This document shows, in pieces, positions 44,971 through 54,152 of a stretch of DNA of 64,000 nucleotides (the stretch's first letter is position 1; each line of letters opens with the position of its first letter). The translations under genes and the position numbers were made by a program. The notes beneath the pieces were generated by a model. The model did not search any database. It was not told where the DNA came from and saw only the letters and a program-made list of their open reading frames with translations. The DNA is from Streptomyces sp. NBC_00557 (lineage in GTDB: Bacteria; Actinomycetota; Actinomycetes; Streptomycetales; Streptomycetaceae), in assembly GCF_036345995.1 (NCBI RefSeq), contig NZ_CP107796.1:2914001-2978000 (forward strand), given 5' to 3'.

Positions 44971-46914
44971 GTGAACCGTCTGATGTCCGTGGTGGACCGG
45001 CAGGAGTGGGACGTCGTCGTGGTCGGTGCCGGCGGCGCCGGGCTGCGGGCCGCGATCGAGGCGCGCGAGCGGGGCGCCCGTACGGCGGTGATCTGCAAGT
45101 CCCTGTTCGGCAAGGCGCACACCGTGATGGCCGAGGGCGGCATCGCCGCGGCCATGGCCAACGCCAACGAGCACGACAACTGGCAGGTGCACTTCCGCGA
45201 CACCATGCGCGGCGGCAAGTTCCTCAACCAGTGGCGGATGGCCGAGCTGCACGCCAAGGAGGCCCCGGACCGGGTGTGGGAGCTGGAGACCTGGGGCGCG
45301 CTGTTCGACCGCACGAAGGACGGCCGTATCTCGCAGCGCAACTTCGGCGGCCACGAGTACCCGCGCCTCGCCCATGTCGGCGACCGCACGGGCCTGGAGC
45401 TGATCCGCACCCTCCAGCAGAAGATCGTCGCCCTGCAGCAGGAGGACTTCAAGGAGACCGGCGACTACGAGTCCCGGCTGAAGGTCTTCCAGGAGTGCAC
45501 GGTCACCCGGATCCTGAAGGACGGGAACCGCGTCTCGGGCGTCTTCGCCTACGAGCGCGAGACCGGCCGCTTCTTCGTCCTGGAGGCTCCGGCCGTGGTC
45601 GTCGCCACCGGCGGCATCGGCAAGTCCTTCAAGGTGACGTCGAACTCCTGGGAGTACACGGGAGACGGGCACGCCCTCGCCCTGCTCGCCGGCGCGACGC
45701 TGCTGAACATGGAGTTCGTGCAGTTCCATCCGACCGGCATGGTCTGGCCGCCGTCGGTGAAGGGCATCCTCGTCACCGAGTCGGTGCGCGGCGACGGCGG
45801 TGTCCTCAGGAACTCCGAGGGCAAGCGGTTCATGTTCGACTACATCCCCGACGTCTTCAAGGAGAAGTACGCCGAGTCGGAGGAGGAGGCCGACCGGTGG
45901 TACGACGACCCGGACCACAACCGGCGCCCGCCGGAGCTGCTCCCCCGCGACGAGGTGGCGCGCGCCATCAACGCCGAGGTGAAGGCGGGCCGGGGCTCGC
46001 CGCACGGCGGGGTCTTCCTGGACGTGTCCACCCGGATGCCGGCCGAGGTGATCCGGCGCCGGCTGCCGTCGATGTACCACCAGTTCAAGGAGCTGGCGGA
46101 CGTCGACATCACCGCGGAGCCGATGGAGGTCGGGCCGACCTGTCACTACGTGATGGGCGGCATCGCGGTCGACTCCGACACCGCGGCGGCACGCGGGGTG
46201 CCCGGGCTGTTCGCGGCCGGTGAGGTGGCCGGCGGGATGCACGGCTCCAACCGGCTCGGCGGCAACTCGCTCTCCGACCTGCTGGTCTTCGGGCGCCGCG
46301 CGGGCTGGCACGCGGCCGAGTACGCGCAGGGGCTGGCGTACCAGCGCCCGCCGGTGGAGGAGGCCCAGGTCAACACGGCGGCCGCGGAGGCGCTGCGCCC
46401 CTTCTCCGCCGAGACCGAGGGCGAGGCGGGGCCGCCGGAGAACCCGTACACCCTGCACCAGGAACTCCAGCAGACCATGAACGACCTGGTCGGCATCATC
46501 CGCCGCGAGGGCGAGATGGAGCAGGCCCTGCACAGGCTCGCCGAGCTGCGGGCGCGGGCCCGCCGGGCCGGGGTGGAGGGGCACCGCCAGTTCAACCCCG
46601 GCTGGCACCTGGCGCTGGACCTGAGGAACATGCTGCTGGTCAGCGAGTGCGTGGCCCGCGCCGCCCTGGAGCGCACCGAGTCGCGCGGCGGCCACACCCG
46701 CGAGGACCACCCCACGATGGACCGCAAGTGGCGCAACGTGAACCTGCTGTGCACCCTCGCCGACCCGACCGGCGGACTCGCGGCGACCGATCCCGCGCGC
46801 GGCCAGATCCGCCTCACCCGTGAGACCACCGACCCCATCCGCCCGGACCTGCTCGCCCTCTTCGAGAAGGAGGAGCTGGTCAAGTACCTCGCCGAAGAGG
46901 AGCTGTACGAGTGA
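44971..46914 (+). CDS. sdhA: Succinate dehydrogenase/fumarate reductase flavoprotein
   Basis: 647 aa. The dinucleotide fold is VVVVGAGGAGLRAAIEA. The FAD-linking His region is FGKAHTVMAEGGIAAAM, substrate-binding residues are near VQFHPTGMVWP, and the C-terminal FAD motif is RLGGNSLSDLLVFGRRAG. It oxidises succinate or reduces fumarate. GTG at 44971 is chosen because AGGA lies 5 nt upstream; an ATG four codons later is possible. The stop overlaps the iron-sulphur subunit start as GTGA. The order cytochrome, flavoprotein, Fe-S is the non-classical actinobacterial type. Confidence 0.93.
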   Translation: MNRLMSVVDRQEWDVVVVGAGGAGLRAAIEARERGARTAVICKSLFGKAHTVMAEGGIAAAMANANEHDNWQVHFRDTMRGGKFLNQWRMAELHAKEAPDRVWELETWGALFDRTKDGRISQRNFGGHEYPRLAHVGDRTGLELIRTLQQKIVALQQEDFKETGDYESRLKVFQECTVTRILKDGNRVSGVFAYERETGRFFVLEAPAVVVATGGIGKSFKVTSNSWEYTGDGHALALLAGATLLNMEFVQFHPTGMVWPPSVKGILVTESVRGDGGVLRNSEGKRFMFDYIPDVFKEKYAESEEEADRWYDDPDHNRRPPELLPRDEVARAINAEVKAGRGSPHGGVFLDVSTRMPAEVIRRRLPSMYHQFKELADVDITAEPMEVGPTCHYVMGGIAVDSDTAAARGVPGLFAAGEVAGGMHGSNRLGGNSLSDLLVFGRRAGWHAAEYAQGLAYQRPPVEEAQVNTAAAEALRPFSAETEGEAGPPENPYTLHQELQQTMNDLVGIIRREGEMEQALHRLAELRARARRAGVEGHRQFNPGWHLALDLRNMLLVSECVARAALERTESRGGHTREDHPTMDRKWRNVNLLCTLADPTGGLAATDPARGQIRLTRETTDPIRPDLLALFEKEELVKYLAEEELYE

Positions 46915-47681
46915 CCAGCTACGAGGCCCGCTTCAAGGTGTGGCGGGGCGACGCCGAGGGCGGCGGCCTGGAGGACTTCACCGTCGAGGTCAACGACGGC
47001 GAGGTGGTCCTGGACATCATCCACCGCCTCCAGGCCACCCAGGCGCCGGACCTGGCCGTGCGCTGGAACTGCAAGGCCGGCAAGTGCGGTTCGTGCTCGG
47101 CGGAGATCAACGGCCGGCCCCGCCTGATGTGCATGACCCGCATGTCGGTCTTCGACCGGTCCGAGACCATCACGGTCACCCCGCTGCGCGCCTTCCCGGT
47201 GGTCCGCGACCTGGTGACCGACGTCGGCTTCAACTACCAGAAGGCCAGGGAGGTCCCGTCGTTCGTGCCGCCGCCCGGCCTCGGTCCCGGCGAGTACCGG
47301 ATGATGCAGGAGGACGTGGACCGCTCGCAGGAGTTCCGCAAGTGCATCGAGTGCTACCTGTGCCAGAACACCTGCCATGTCGTCCGCGACCACGAGGAGA
47401 ACAAGACGGCGTTCGCGGGCCCGCGTTACCTGATGCGCATCGCCGAACTCGACATGCACCCGCTGGACGCGGCCGCCGAGACCGGCCTGGACCGCAAGCG
47501 CACCGCCCAGGACGAGCACGGACTCGGCTACTGCAACATCACCAAGTGCTGCACCGAGGTCTGCCCCGAGGGCATCAGGATCACCGACAACGCCCTGATC
47601 CCGCTGAAGGAGCGCGCGGTCGACCGCAAGTACGACCCGCTGGTGTGGCTGGGCTCGAAGATCAGGAGGCGGTCTTCGTAG
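46911..47681 (+). CDS. sdhB: Succinate dehydrogenase/fumarate reductase iron-sulphur subunit
   Basis: 256 aa. [2Fe-2S] ligands lie in CKAGKCGSC with a later CMTRM. The [4Fe-4S] and [3Fe-4S] ligands are in CIECYLCQNTC and CNITKCCTEVCPEGI. It relays electrons from the FAD to the membrane subunit. Translationally coupled to sdhA by GTGA. Its last 20 bp overlap the end of the convergent GH18-like gene. Confidence 0.94.
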   Translation: MTSYEARFKVWRGDAEGGGLEDFTVEVNDGEVVLDIIHRLQATQAPDLAVRWNCKAGKCGSCSAEINGRPRLMCMTRMSVFDRSETITVTPLRAFPVVRDLVTDVGFNYQKAREVPSFVPPPGLGPGEYRMMQEDVDRSQEFRKCIECYLCQNTCHVVRDHEENKTAFAGPRYLMRIAELDMHPLDAAAETGLDRKRTAQDEHGLGYCNITKCCTEVCPEGIRITDNALIPLKERAVDRKYDPLVWLGSKIRRRSS

Positions 47682-49047
47682 GAGCGGGGCGTCCGGGGCG
47701 CTGGGCGAGGAGCTGGACCGCCATTCCCCCCATCCACAGGCACCAGCCGAGGGCCGGCAGGAGCGCCAGCCCCGCGTCGGCGAGGGGCCCGAGGAACATG
47801 AACAGGCCCAGCCCGGCCGCGTTCACCAGCGCCCCGTACCCCCACAGCCGTTGCCGCAGCACCCGGCGACGGGCCACCGGCGGCACCCACACCCCGGCGA
47901 CGGCCAGGACGCCGAGCACCGCCATGAACGCCACCGCGAGCACGGCCGCCGCCACCAAGAACATGTGCATGTCGTTCATGCTACGGCGGTCTCCGCGGAC
48001 CCAGTCCTCCTCGTACGCCCGCCAGTCCGCCTCCGTGGCGGCGAAGTCGACGTAGAGGGCGACGCCGAACCGGGCCCGGCCGGCGTCGGTGCGGGACAGG
48101 CCGAGCCGTACGCCGCGTACGGCGGCCGGGACGGTCTCGGCGCCGGCCCGGTGACCGATGCGGTTCTCGTGGTAGAAGGGCAGGCCCATCAGGAGGTCGG
48201 TGGACTCCGGGGTGACCTCCAGGGCCAGCGAGGTCTGCTGGGCGACATAGCCGCCGTACAGGCTCGGCAGCGGCTGCATGGTGTCGTACGACATCACCGC
48301 GATCTGGTCGACCCGGCGCGCGACCTGGCCGAAATACCGCTGCGACCACCACTTGGGGTGTCCGGTGACGGCACCCCAGACGGAGTGGAACGCCGGCAGC
48401 GGATCGATCTGGTGGGCGGCGACGGAGAGCACGGCGTGGCGGGCGCGGGTGACGCGGCGCAGGGCGTCCAGGAGGGCGAGGTAGTTCCGGTCGCCGGAGT
48501 GCAGGGGCTCCAGGTCGAAGTGGGCGCCCTGGAAACCGGCGGCGAGGATCCGCCGGGTGGACTCGACGACGGCGGCGCGGGTCGCCGGGCGCTCCAGGTG
48601 CATGGCGTACGGCTTCTCGGGGGCCACCTCGTCGCCGAGCCAGGCCTGGACGCGGATGCGCGGCGCCTTGCGGTGCACGGTCGCGATGAGCCAACGCGCC
48701 CTCGGGTAGGCCGACTCGGGAAGGGTGCCGTCGTGTTCCAGGGGGCCCGCGTGGACGTACAGGTCGCGGATGCCGGTGTGCCGCAGGCGGCGGACGAGGG
48801 CGGTGACGTCGGCGTCGGTCTTGCGGCCGTCGATCCAGGCGTGACCGAGCCAGACGGCGTCGCGGCCGCGGGAGCGGGTGCCCCCTTCGGGGGTGCCGCT
48901 GTACTCGACGCGCAGGGCGGTCTCCGCGGCGAGCGTGGGAAGGAGCAGGAGGAGGACGAGGGCGACGGCCGTGCGCCGCAGTGCGCGGAGCCAGGCGCGC
49001 TTCCGCCGCACACCGCTCGCGGTGTCCGTTTCCGGCTCACTGCTCAT
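47662..49047 (-). CDS. GH18-like extracytoplasmic domain fused to C-terminal membrane helices
   Basis: 461 aa. One N-terminal hydrophobic segment (about residues 24-41) exports a ~270-residue TIM-barrel-like domain. GFQGAHFDLEP is placed like the DxDxE active site of GH18 enzymes, and QIAVMSYDTMQ like the GH18 MSYD/MTYD motif. About residue 332 onward are three to four membrane helices (MFLVAAAVLAVAFMAVLGVLAV and later). The single Glu/Asp of the motif is reduced compared with chitinases, so catalysis is uncertain. ATG at 49047. Cell-envelope glycan binding or cleavage is a guess. Confidence 0.65.
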   Translation of the reverse strand: MSSEPETDTASGVRRKRAWLRALRRTAVALVLLLLLPTLAAETALRVEYSGTPEGGTRSRGRDAVWLGHAWIDGRKTDADVTALVRRLRHTGIRDLYVHAGPLEHDGTLPESAYPRARWLIATVHRKAPRIRVQAWLGDEVAPEKPYAMHLERPATRAAVVESTRRILAAGFQGAHFDLEPLHSGDRNYLALLDALRRVTRARHAVLSVAAHQIDPLPAFHSVWGAVTGHPKWWSQRYFGQVARRVDQIAVMSYDTMQPLPSLYGGYVAQQTSLALEVTPESTDLLMGLPFYHENRIGHRAGAETVPAAVRGVRLGLSRTDAGRARFGVALYVDFAATEADWRAYEEDWVRGDRRSMNDMHMFLVAAAVLAVAFMAVLGVLAVAGVWVPPVARRRVLRQRLWGYGALVNAAGLGLFMFLGPLADAGLALLPALGWCLWMGGMAVQLLAQRPGRPAPTKTAS

Positions 49048-49110
49048 CCCGTCCCCCGCCCGTATCCACCCCGCTCGCGGAGCCGCCTGCCTGCCCATAC
49101 GCTCCGAAAT

Positions 49111-50685
49111 GTGACGTCCTCCCTGATCCGGGGCCGGCCCCGGCACGCCAAGGCGCACATACGGGTGCGGGTGGCGCACGCCGTGCTGGGGGTCGTGGCC
49201 GGGGTCGGGTGGCTGGTGTTGCCGGTGATGACGGCCGGTGCCGGAGATCCGGTTCCCGCGGCGCCCGCCGGGATCGCCGCGGACGCCGCCGCGCAGCGGG
49301 ACGGCGGGACGTCCACCGCCGACTACGCGCTGCCCCTGATCGCGGCGGTCGCCGCCGTGTCCCTGGCCGGATACGGGTATCTGCGCCGCACCCGCCGCGC
49401 CCGCACCCGGACGACCCCCGGCGCCGTCTCCCCCGCCCCGCCCGCGCCCTCCCCCGCCGACTCCGAGCGGCAGGCCCGCGCCGCGCTGGTCCTGGCCGAC
49501 GACTGCGTCCGCACCAGCCGGGAGGAACTCTCCTTCGTCCGGGCGCGGTTCGCGGAGCCGGACACCGAGCCCCTCGTGCGCGCCCTGCGGGCCGCCGAGA
49601 CCGAGCTGGCGGCGGCGTGCGCGATCTGGCGGCGCTACGAGCAGGGGTTGCCCGAGGACGCCGCGGCCCGGCGGCAGGCGCTGGTCGGCGTGGTCGGCCG
49701 GTGCGCGGAGGCGGGACGCCTGCTGGACGCGGCGGTCCCCGCGCTGGACGGGCTGCGGGAGCTTCAGGGACCGGGGCTGGCCGGGGCGCTGGTGACGGCC
49801 GAGGGACGGTTCCGGGAGCTGGCCGGGCGGACGGTGACCGCCGGGGACGCCCTCGGCGGGCTGCGCGACCGCTGCACGCCGTCAGCCGCCGAGCCCGTCA
49901 CCGGATACCTGGAACAGGCCAAGGACCGGTTGATGTTCGCCACCACGCGGCTGGGCGAGGCCCGCCACGCGGCCGACACGGGCGAGGACCGGCGGGCCGC
50001 CGGGCAGCTGCGGGCCGCCGAGGGCGCCGTGGCACAGGCCGACGTCCTGGTGACGGGCGTGGAACGGCACGCGGCACGGCTGCGGGAGGCGGCGGCGCTG
50101 GTACCGGCCGCGCTGACCGGTGCGGAGGCGGAGATCGCGGTGGCCCGGAAAGGAGCCGTGCAGGGGCCCCTGACCAGCGGTGAGCTGCACGCCCGGCTGG
50201 CCCACGCGGACGCCGTCCTGGCGTCCGTGCGCCGGGAGCTGACGGCGGGCCCGTACGACCCGCTGGACGCCCTGCGCCGGATCGCGCGGGCGGTGGAACG
50301 GCTGGGCACGGGCCGCACCGGCGCCCCGGCGGCCGCCGCGCTCCTGGTGGCGCGCGGCAGCGTCACCGGTGCGGAGGACTTCGTCACCGTGCACCGGGGC
50401 GTGGTCGGCCCGGAAGCCCGGGTCCGCCTGGCGGAGGCGGAGCGGGAACTCGGCGCGGGCCGCGCCGACCGGGCGGACTCGCTGGCCCGCGAGGCCCGCG
50501 ACCTGGCCGAGCGCGACGTACGGGCGCACGGCAACCCCCGCACGAGCGCCGACGGCGACTCGCCCGGCCTGGCCGCCGCGATCGTGGGCGGGATCCTGCT
50601 GGCCGAGGACCCGGACGGCGGACCGCCGGCGAGCTTCGGCGGGCCGGAGACCAGGGGCCGCCACCGTCTGCGGCCACCCGCGTAG
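49111..50685 (+). CDS. Coiled-coil protein resembling TPM-protein C-terminus, lacking the TPM domain
   Basis: 524 aa. A signal-like hydrophobic segment (about residues 24-42) and a second one (about 68-84), then ~400 residues of Ala/Glu/Arg/Leu helix typical of the long C-terminal half of Streptomyces TPM-domain proteins (ADDCVRTSREELSFVRARF; AEDFVTVHRGVVGPEARVRL; AREARDLAERDVRAHGNP). The ~130-residue TPM domain that normally precedes this is absent. GTG at 49111, transcribed divergently from the GH18-like gene 63 bp away. Probably membrane-tethered; role unknown. Confidence 0.7.
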   Translation: MTSSLIRGRPRHAKAHIRVRVAHAVLGVVAGVGWLVLPVMTAGAGDPVPAAPAGIAADAAAQRDGGTSTADYALPLIAAVAAVSLAGYGYLRRTRRARTRTTPGAVSPAPPAPSPADSERQARAALVLADDCVRTSREELSFVRARFAEPDTEPLVRALRAAETELAAACAIWRRYEQGLPEDAAARRQALVGVVGRCAEAGRLLDAAVPALDGLRELQGPGLAGALVTAEGRFRELAGRTVTAGDALGGLRDRCTPSAAEPVTGYLEQAKDRLMFATTRLGEARHAADTGEDRRAAGQLRAAEGAVAQADVLVTGVERHAARLREAAALVPAALTGAEAEIAVARKGAVQGPLTSGELHARLAHADAVLASVRRELTAGPYDPLDALRRIARAVERLGTGRTGAPAAAALLVARGSVTGAEDFVTVHRGVVGPEARVRLAEAERELGAGRADRADSLAREARDLAERDVRAHGNPRTSADGDSPGLAAAIVGGILLAEDPDGGPPASFGGPETRGRHRLRPPA

Positions 50686-50694
50686 CGGGGCCGG

Positions 50695-53280
50695 TCAGAA
50701 CAGGCTGAGCAGGGCCTCCGCCGGGTCGGTGAGTCCTGCCTCGGCGCCGGGCAGCGGCAGCTCGAACCACACCGTCTTGCCGCGCGGGGTCCGCCGGGAT
50801 CCCCATGCCGCGCTGAGCAGCCCCACCAGCTGCAGCCCCCGGCCCCCTTCGTCGGTGTCCCGGGCACGCCGCCGGCGAGGCTGCACCAGCCCGCTGTCCC
50901 ACACCTCGCACACCAGCGTCCGGTCCAGCAGCAGCCGGAGCCGTATCTCCCCCTCGCCGTACCGCAGCGCGTTGGTCACCAGCTCGCTGACCAGCAGCTC
51001 CGTGGTGTCGACCAGCGGCTCCAGATCCCAGCTCAGCAGCTGCCCGCGGGCGTACTCGCGCGCCCGGCCCACGCTCCGCGGCTCGCGCGGCAGCGTCCAG
51101 TCCCCGACGGACTCGGCGGGCAGCCCCTGCACCCGGGCCATCAGCAGCGCGATGTCGTCCTCGCCGTGGTGGGTGTCGAGGGTGCTCAGGACGTGGTCGC
51201 AGACGTCCTCCAGCGGGCGGGACGGGTCCGTGAGCGCGCCGACGAACGCCTGCAGGCCCTCGTCCAGCGGATGGTCGCGGGACTCGACCAGGCCGTCGGT
51301 GTAGAGGGCCAGCAGCGCGCCCTCCGGCAGCTCGACCTCGACCTCCTCGAAGGGCTCGCCGCCCACCCCGAGCGGCATGCCGGGCGGCACGTCCAGCATC
51401 AGCGCCGGTTCCCCGGGCTCGACCAGCACCGGCGGCAGATGGCCGGCGTTGGCGAACGTACAGCGCCTGGTCACCGAGTCGTAGACGGCGTACACGCAGG
51501 TCGCGAGGTAGACCTCGGAGAGGTCGGCGTCCCTGGGCTGCCGGGCCGTACGCGTCGCCTGCTGCACCCCGCCGGGCGTGCCCAGCCCCCGCGCGATCTC
51601 GTCCAGCGCGGAGAGCACCTCGGCGGGTTCGAGGTCCAGCAGCGCCAGCGTCCGTACGGCGGTGCGCAGTTCGCCCATCGCGACGGCGGCGCGCAGGCCG
51701 CGCCCCATCACGTCGCCCACGACCAACGCCGTGCGGTGGCCGGGCAGTTCGATGACGTCGAACCAGTCGCCGCCCACCTCCGTGGCCGCGTTGCCCGGCA
51801 GATAGCGGCAGGCGATGTCCAGTCCGGAGGCCTCGGGGTCGCCCGGCGGCAGCAGGGAGCGCTGCAGGATCAGCGCGCGTTCGTGCTCCCGGCGGTACAG
51901 GCGCGCGTTGTCGATGCAGACCGCGGCGCGCGCGGCCAGTTCCACCGCCAGGTCCCGGTCCCGGTCGCCGAACGGCTCGCTGCCCTTGGTGCGGGCGAAC
52001 TGGGCGAGCCCGACGACGGTGTCGTGGGCGACCATCGGCACGGCCAGCGTGGACTGCACCAGCCCGCCCTCCTCGGGCGGCACAGCCCGCGGCCGGGCGG
52101 TGCGCAGGGCGTCCGCGCAGGGCGAGTTGAAGGGGAAGTGGTGGACCGCGCCGACCGCCACGGATTCCCCGGAGCCGCTGAACGGCGCGTCCGACACGGC
52201 GCTGGCGAAGGCGACCCGGCGCAGTTCGGCGCTGCCGTCGGCGAGGCCGGGCGGGGTCTCGTCGCCGGTGAGCAGGCCCTGGTAGAGGTCGACGGTGGCG
52301 AGGTCGCAGAAGCCGGGGACGACGACGTCGAGGAGTTCCCGGGCCGTGGTCTCCAGGTCGAGGGAGTTCCCTATGCGGGCGCCGGCCTCGTTGAGCAGGG
52401 CGAGGTTGCGGCGGGCGTTGGCGGCCTCGCGGGCGGCTGCCCGGCGGGCGGTGATGTCGGTGCCGAGCCAGGCGATGCCGATGGGCCGGCCGCTGCCGCT
52501 GTGCACCCGGTAGAGGTTGACGGACCAGTGCCGGCGTTCCTCGGAGCCGGGGACGTACCCCGTGACGTGCATGTCGGTGATGGACTGGCCGGTCTCCAGC
52601 ACCCGGCGCAGGGTGGCGGCGACCCGCTCGGCCTCGCCGCGCGGCAGATAGTCGTGAACTCCCTTGCCCCGGTGGTCGTCCGGGGTTCCGCCGAAGATGG
52701 AGGCGAACCGCTCGTTGGCCCGGCGGACCCTCAGATCGGTGTCGATCAGCAGGAATCCGAACGGCGACTGGCCGAAAATGGCCTGCGAGGCGGCGAGATC
52801 CGTCTCTATGCGGCGCAGGGTGCGGACGTCCACGACGATGCACACGGCGGCCTTCTCGCCCTCGGCGGTCCGGGTGGGCATGACGTAGACCTCCGCCAGG
52901 CCCTCCTCGCCGCGTGTGCCGTCCGCCTTGTCCGGCATCCGGAAGGGCACGACTCCGGTCCACTCCCGCCCGTCCAGGATTTCGGCCATCTTGCGCTGGC
53001 CGCGCTCGCGCAGGTCGGGGTCGATGAAGGCCTCTATCGGATCCATGCCGACGGCGCGCGCGGCCGGGATGCCGAAGAGCTGCTCGGCGCGCAGGCTCCA
53101 CTGGTCGACCAGCCCGCCGGGGCCGATGGAGAAGGACGCGACCCTGATGTAGTCGTACATCGAACCGGGCGGACTGCTCTGCCACATGGCGTCGCCGGGC
53201 ACGGCCGCCTCGGCGGCCAGGTGCGTCGCGCCGTCCGACGGGTCCTCGGACTCCGTGGCCTTCGCTGGTATCTCGCTCAC
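50695..53280 (-). CDS. PAS-PAS-GAF-SpoIIE phosphatase-HATPase protein
   Basis: 861 aa cytoplasmic multi-domain regulator. PAS domains occupy about residues 40-155 and 160-280 (QSPFGFLLIDTDLRVRRANERF), then GAF about 290-470. A PP2C/SpoIIE phosphatase follows at about 490-700 (EVGGDWFDVIEL, VVGDVMGRGLRAAVAMGEL, FANAGHLPPVLV, ALYTDGLVESR). A HATPase_c_2 anti-sigma-kinase-like domain ends it (ELLVSELVTNALRYGEG). Such proteins switch anti-sigma/anti-anti-sigma partners. GTG at 53280 is favoured by GGAGGGG upstream; the frame is open to 53385. Confidence 0.88.
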   Translation of the reverse strand: MSEIPAKATESEDPSDGATHLAAEAAVPGDAMWQSSPPGSMYDYIRVASFSIGPGGLVDQWSLRAEQLFGIPAARAVGMDPIEAFIDPDLRERGQRKMAEILDGREWTGVVPFRMPDKADGTRGEEGLAEVYVMPTRTAEGEKAAVCIVVDVRTLRRIETDLAASQAIFGQSPFGFLLIDTDLRVRRANERFASIFGGTPDDHRGKGVHDYLPRGEAERVAATLRRVLETGQSITDMHVTGYVPGSEERRHWSVNLYRVHSGSGRPIGIAWLGTDITARRAAAREAANARRNLALLNEAGARIGNSLDLETTARELLDVVVPGFCDLATVDLYQGLLTGDETPPGLADGSAELRRVAFASAVSDAPFSGSGESVAVGAVHHFPFNSPCADALRTARPRAVPPEEGGLVQSTLAVPMVAHDTVVGLAQFARTKGSEPFGDRDRDLAVELAARAAVCIDNARLYRREHERALILQRSLLPPGDPEASGLDIACRYLPGNAATEVGGDWFDVIELPGHRTALVVGDVMGRGLRAAVAMGELRTAVRTLALLDLEPAEVLSALDEIARGLGTPGGVQQATRTARQPRDADLSEVYLATCVYAVYDSVTRRCTFANAGHLPPVLVEPGEPALMLDVPPGMPLGVGGEPFEEVEVELPEGALLALYTDGLVESRDHPLDEGLQAFVGALTDPSRPLEDVCDHVLSTLDTHHGEDDIALLMARVQGLPAESVGDWTLPREPRSVGRAREYARGQLLSWDLEPLVDTTELLVSELVTNALRYGEGEIRLRLLLDRTLVCEVWDSGLVQPRRRRARDTDEGGRGLQLVGLLSAAWGSRRTPRGKTVWFELPLPGAEAGLTDPAEALLSLF

Positions 53281-53435
53281 GCGAACCGTCCCCTCCAGCT
53301 CACCGCGCCCGGCACCGGACACCGAAAGGCGGCTGCCCGCAGTATCCAGCACTACGGCGCCGCACGACACGGTGTTCACGATCACAGCTCGGTCCAGATG
53401 CTTTTCGGACCGCTCCGTGACAACACTTCCACTCT

Positions 53436-53485
53436 TCTAACCAAGGAAGAGGCCGTCGAATCTAACCAAGGAAGAGGCCGTCGAA
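53436..53485. repeat. Perfect 25-bp tandem duplication
   Basis: Positions 53436-53460 and 53461-53485 are identical and directly adjacent (unit begins TCTAACCAAGGAAGAGG). It lies upstream of the PAS-SpoIIE gene and downstream of the HATPase gene, in non-coding DNA, and looks like a recent slippage duplication. Confidence 0.92.
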
Positions 53486-53577
53486 CCACGCACCCCGGAC
53501 CCGGCCGCGCGCGCGGAGCGCACGCCGGTCCACCCGCCGCCTGCCGTACCCCCCTGTGCTCCCCGGGTGCTTCCGGC

Positions 53578-54012
53578 TCACCCCGGCACCGCCAGTTCGA
53601 ACCAGACGGTCTTTCCGCTCGCGCCGGGCCGGGTGCCCCAGCGGAGCGAGGATCCGGCGACCAGTTGCAGCCCGCGCCCGCTCTCGTCCCCGTCGCGGGC
53701 GATCCGCTCGCGCGGCGGGTCGGGCAGCGGGTCGGAGACCTCCACCAGCAGCGCGTCGCCGCTCTGCGCGGGCCGTACGAGGCGGACGCCGATGGGACCG
53801 GTGGCATGCCGCAGCGAGTTGGTGACCAGCTCGCTGACCAGCAACGCGGCGAGGTCGGCGAGGCAGTCGAGGTCCCAGCCGTGCAACTGGCCGCGGACCG
53901 CGGCCCGGGCGGTGCGCACGGCGCCCGGTTCCGCGGGAAACGTCCACTCGGCGCAGTCGCCATCGGTGTCGATCACGCCGATCACTTCCCAGGCCAGCGA
54001 GCCCCCACCCAT
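53578..54012 (-). CDS. Anti-sigma-type HATPase (ATP-binding protein)
   Basis: 144 aa HATPase_c_2 protein like the serine-kinase anti-sigma factors of Streptomyces. N box LLVSELVTNSLRHA, G boxes VEVSDPLPDPP and DESGRGLQLVAGSS, and terminal GKTVWFELAVPG are visible. ATG at 54012 gives the common family length; the frame is open to 54120. It is homologous to the last domain of the SpoIIE phosphatase encoded downstream on the same strand, suggesting linked partner-switching control (inference). Confidence 0.8.
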   Translation of the reverse strand: MGGGSLAWEVIGVIDTDGDCAEWTFPAEPGAVRTARAAVRGQLHGWDLDCLADLAALLVSELVTNSLRHATGPIGVRLVRPAQSGDALLVEVSDPLPDPPRERIARDGDESGRGLQLVAGSSLRWGTRPGASGKTVWFELAVPG

Positions 54013-54152
54013 GTCCGGTTTCGTGGGGTTAATGGGCACATACCCGATATCCCGGGGGCAGTACCGTACAGGCGGGCGCACAGTGGCACGAACGGCGTAG
54101 GGAGTGCTCCGAGGGGGCACCGGTGCTCAAGGGCTCGACGGGGTGTCGGTCT

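Noticed and set aside
43576..46710. Minus-strand open frame of about 1040 codons opposite the sdh genes
   Set aside because: Antisense to sdhA, which has all flavoprotein motifs; no independent motif or ribosome site.
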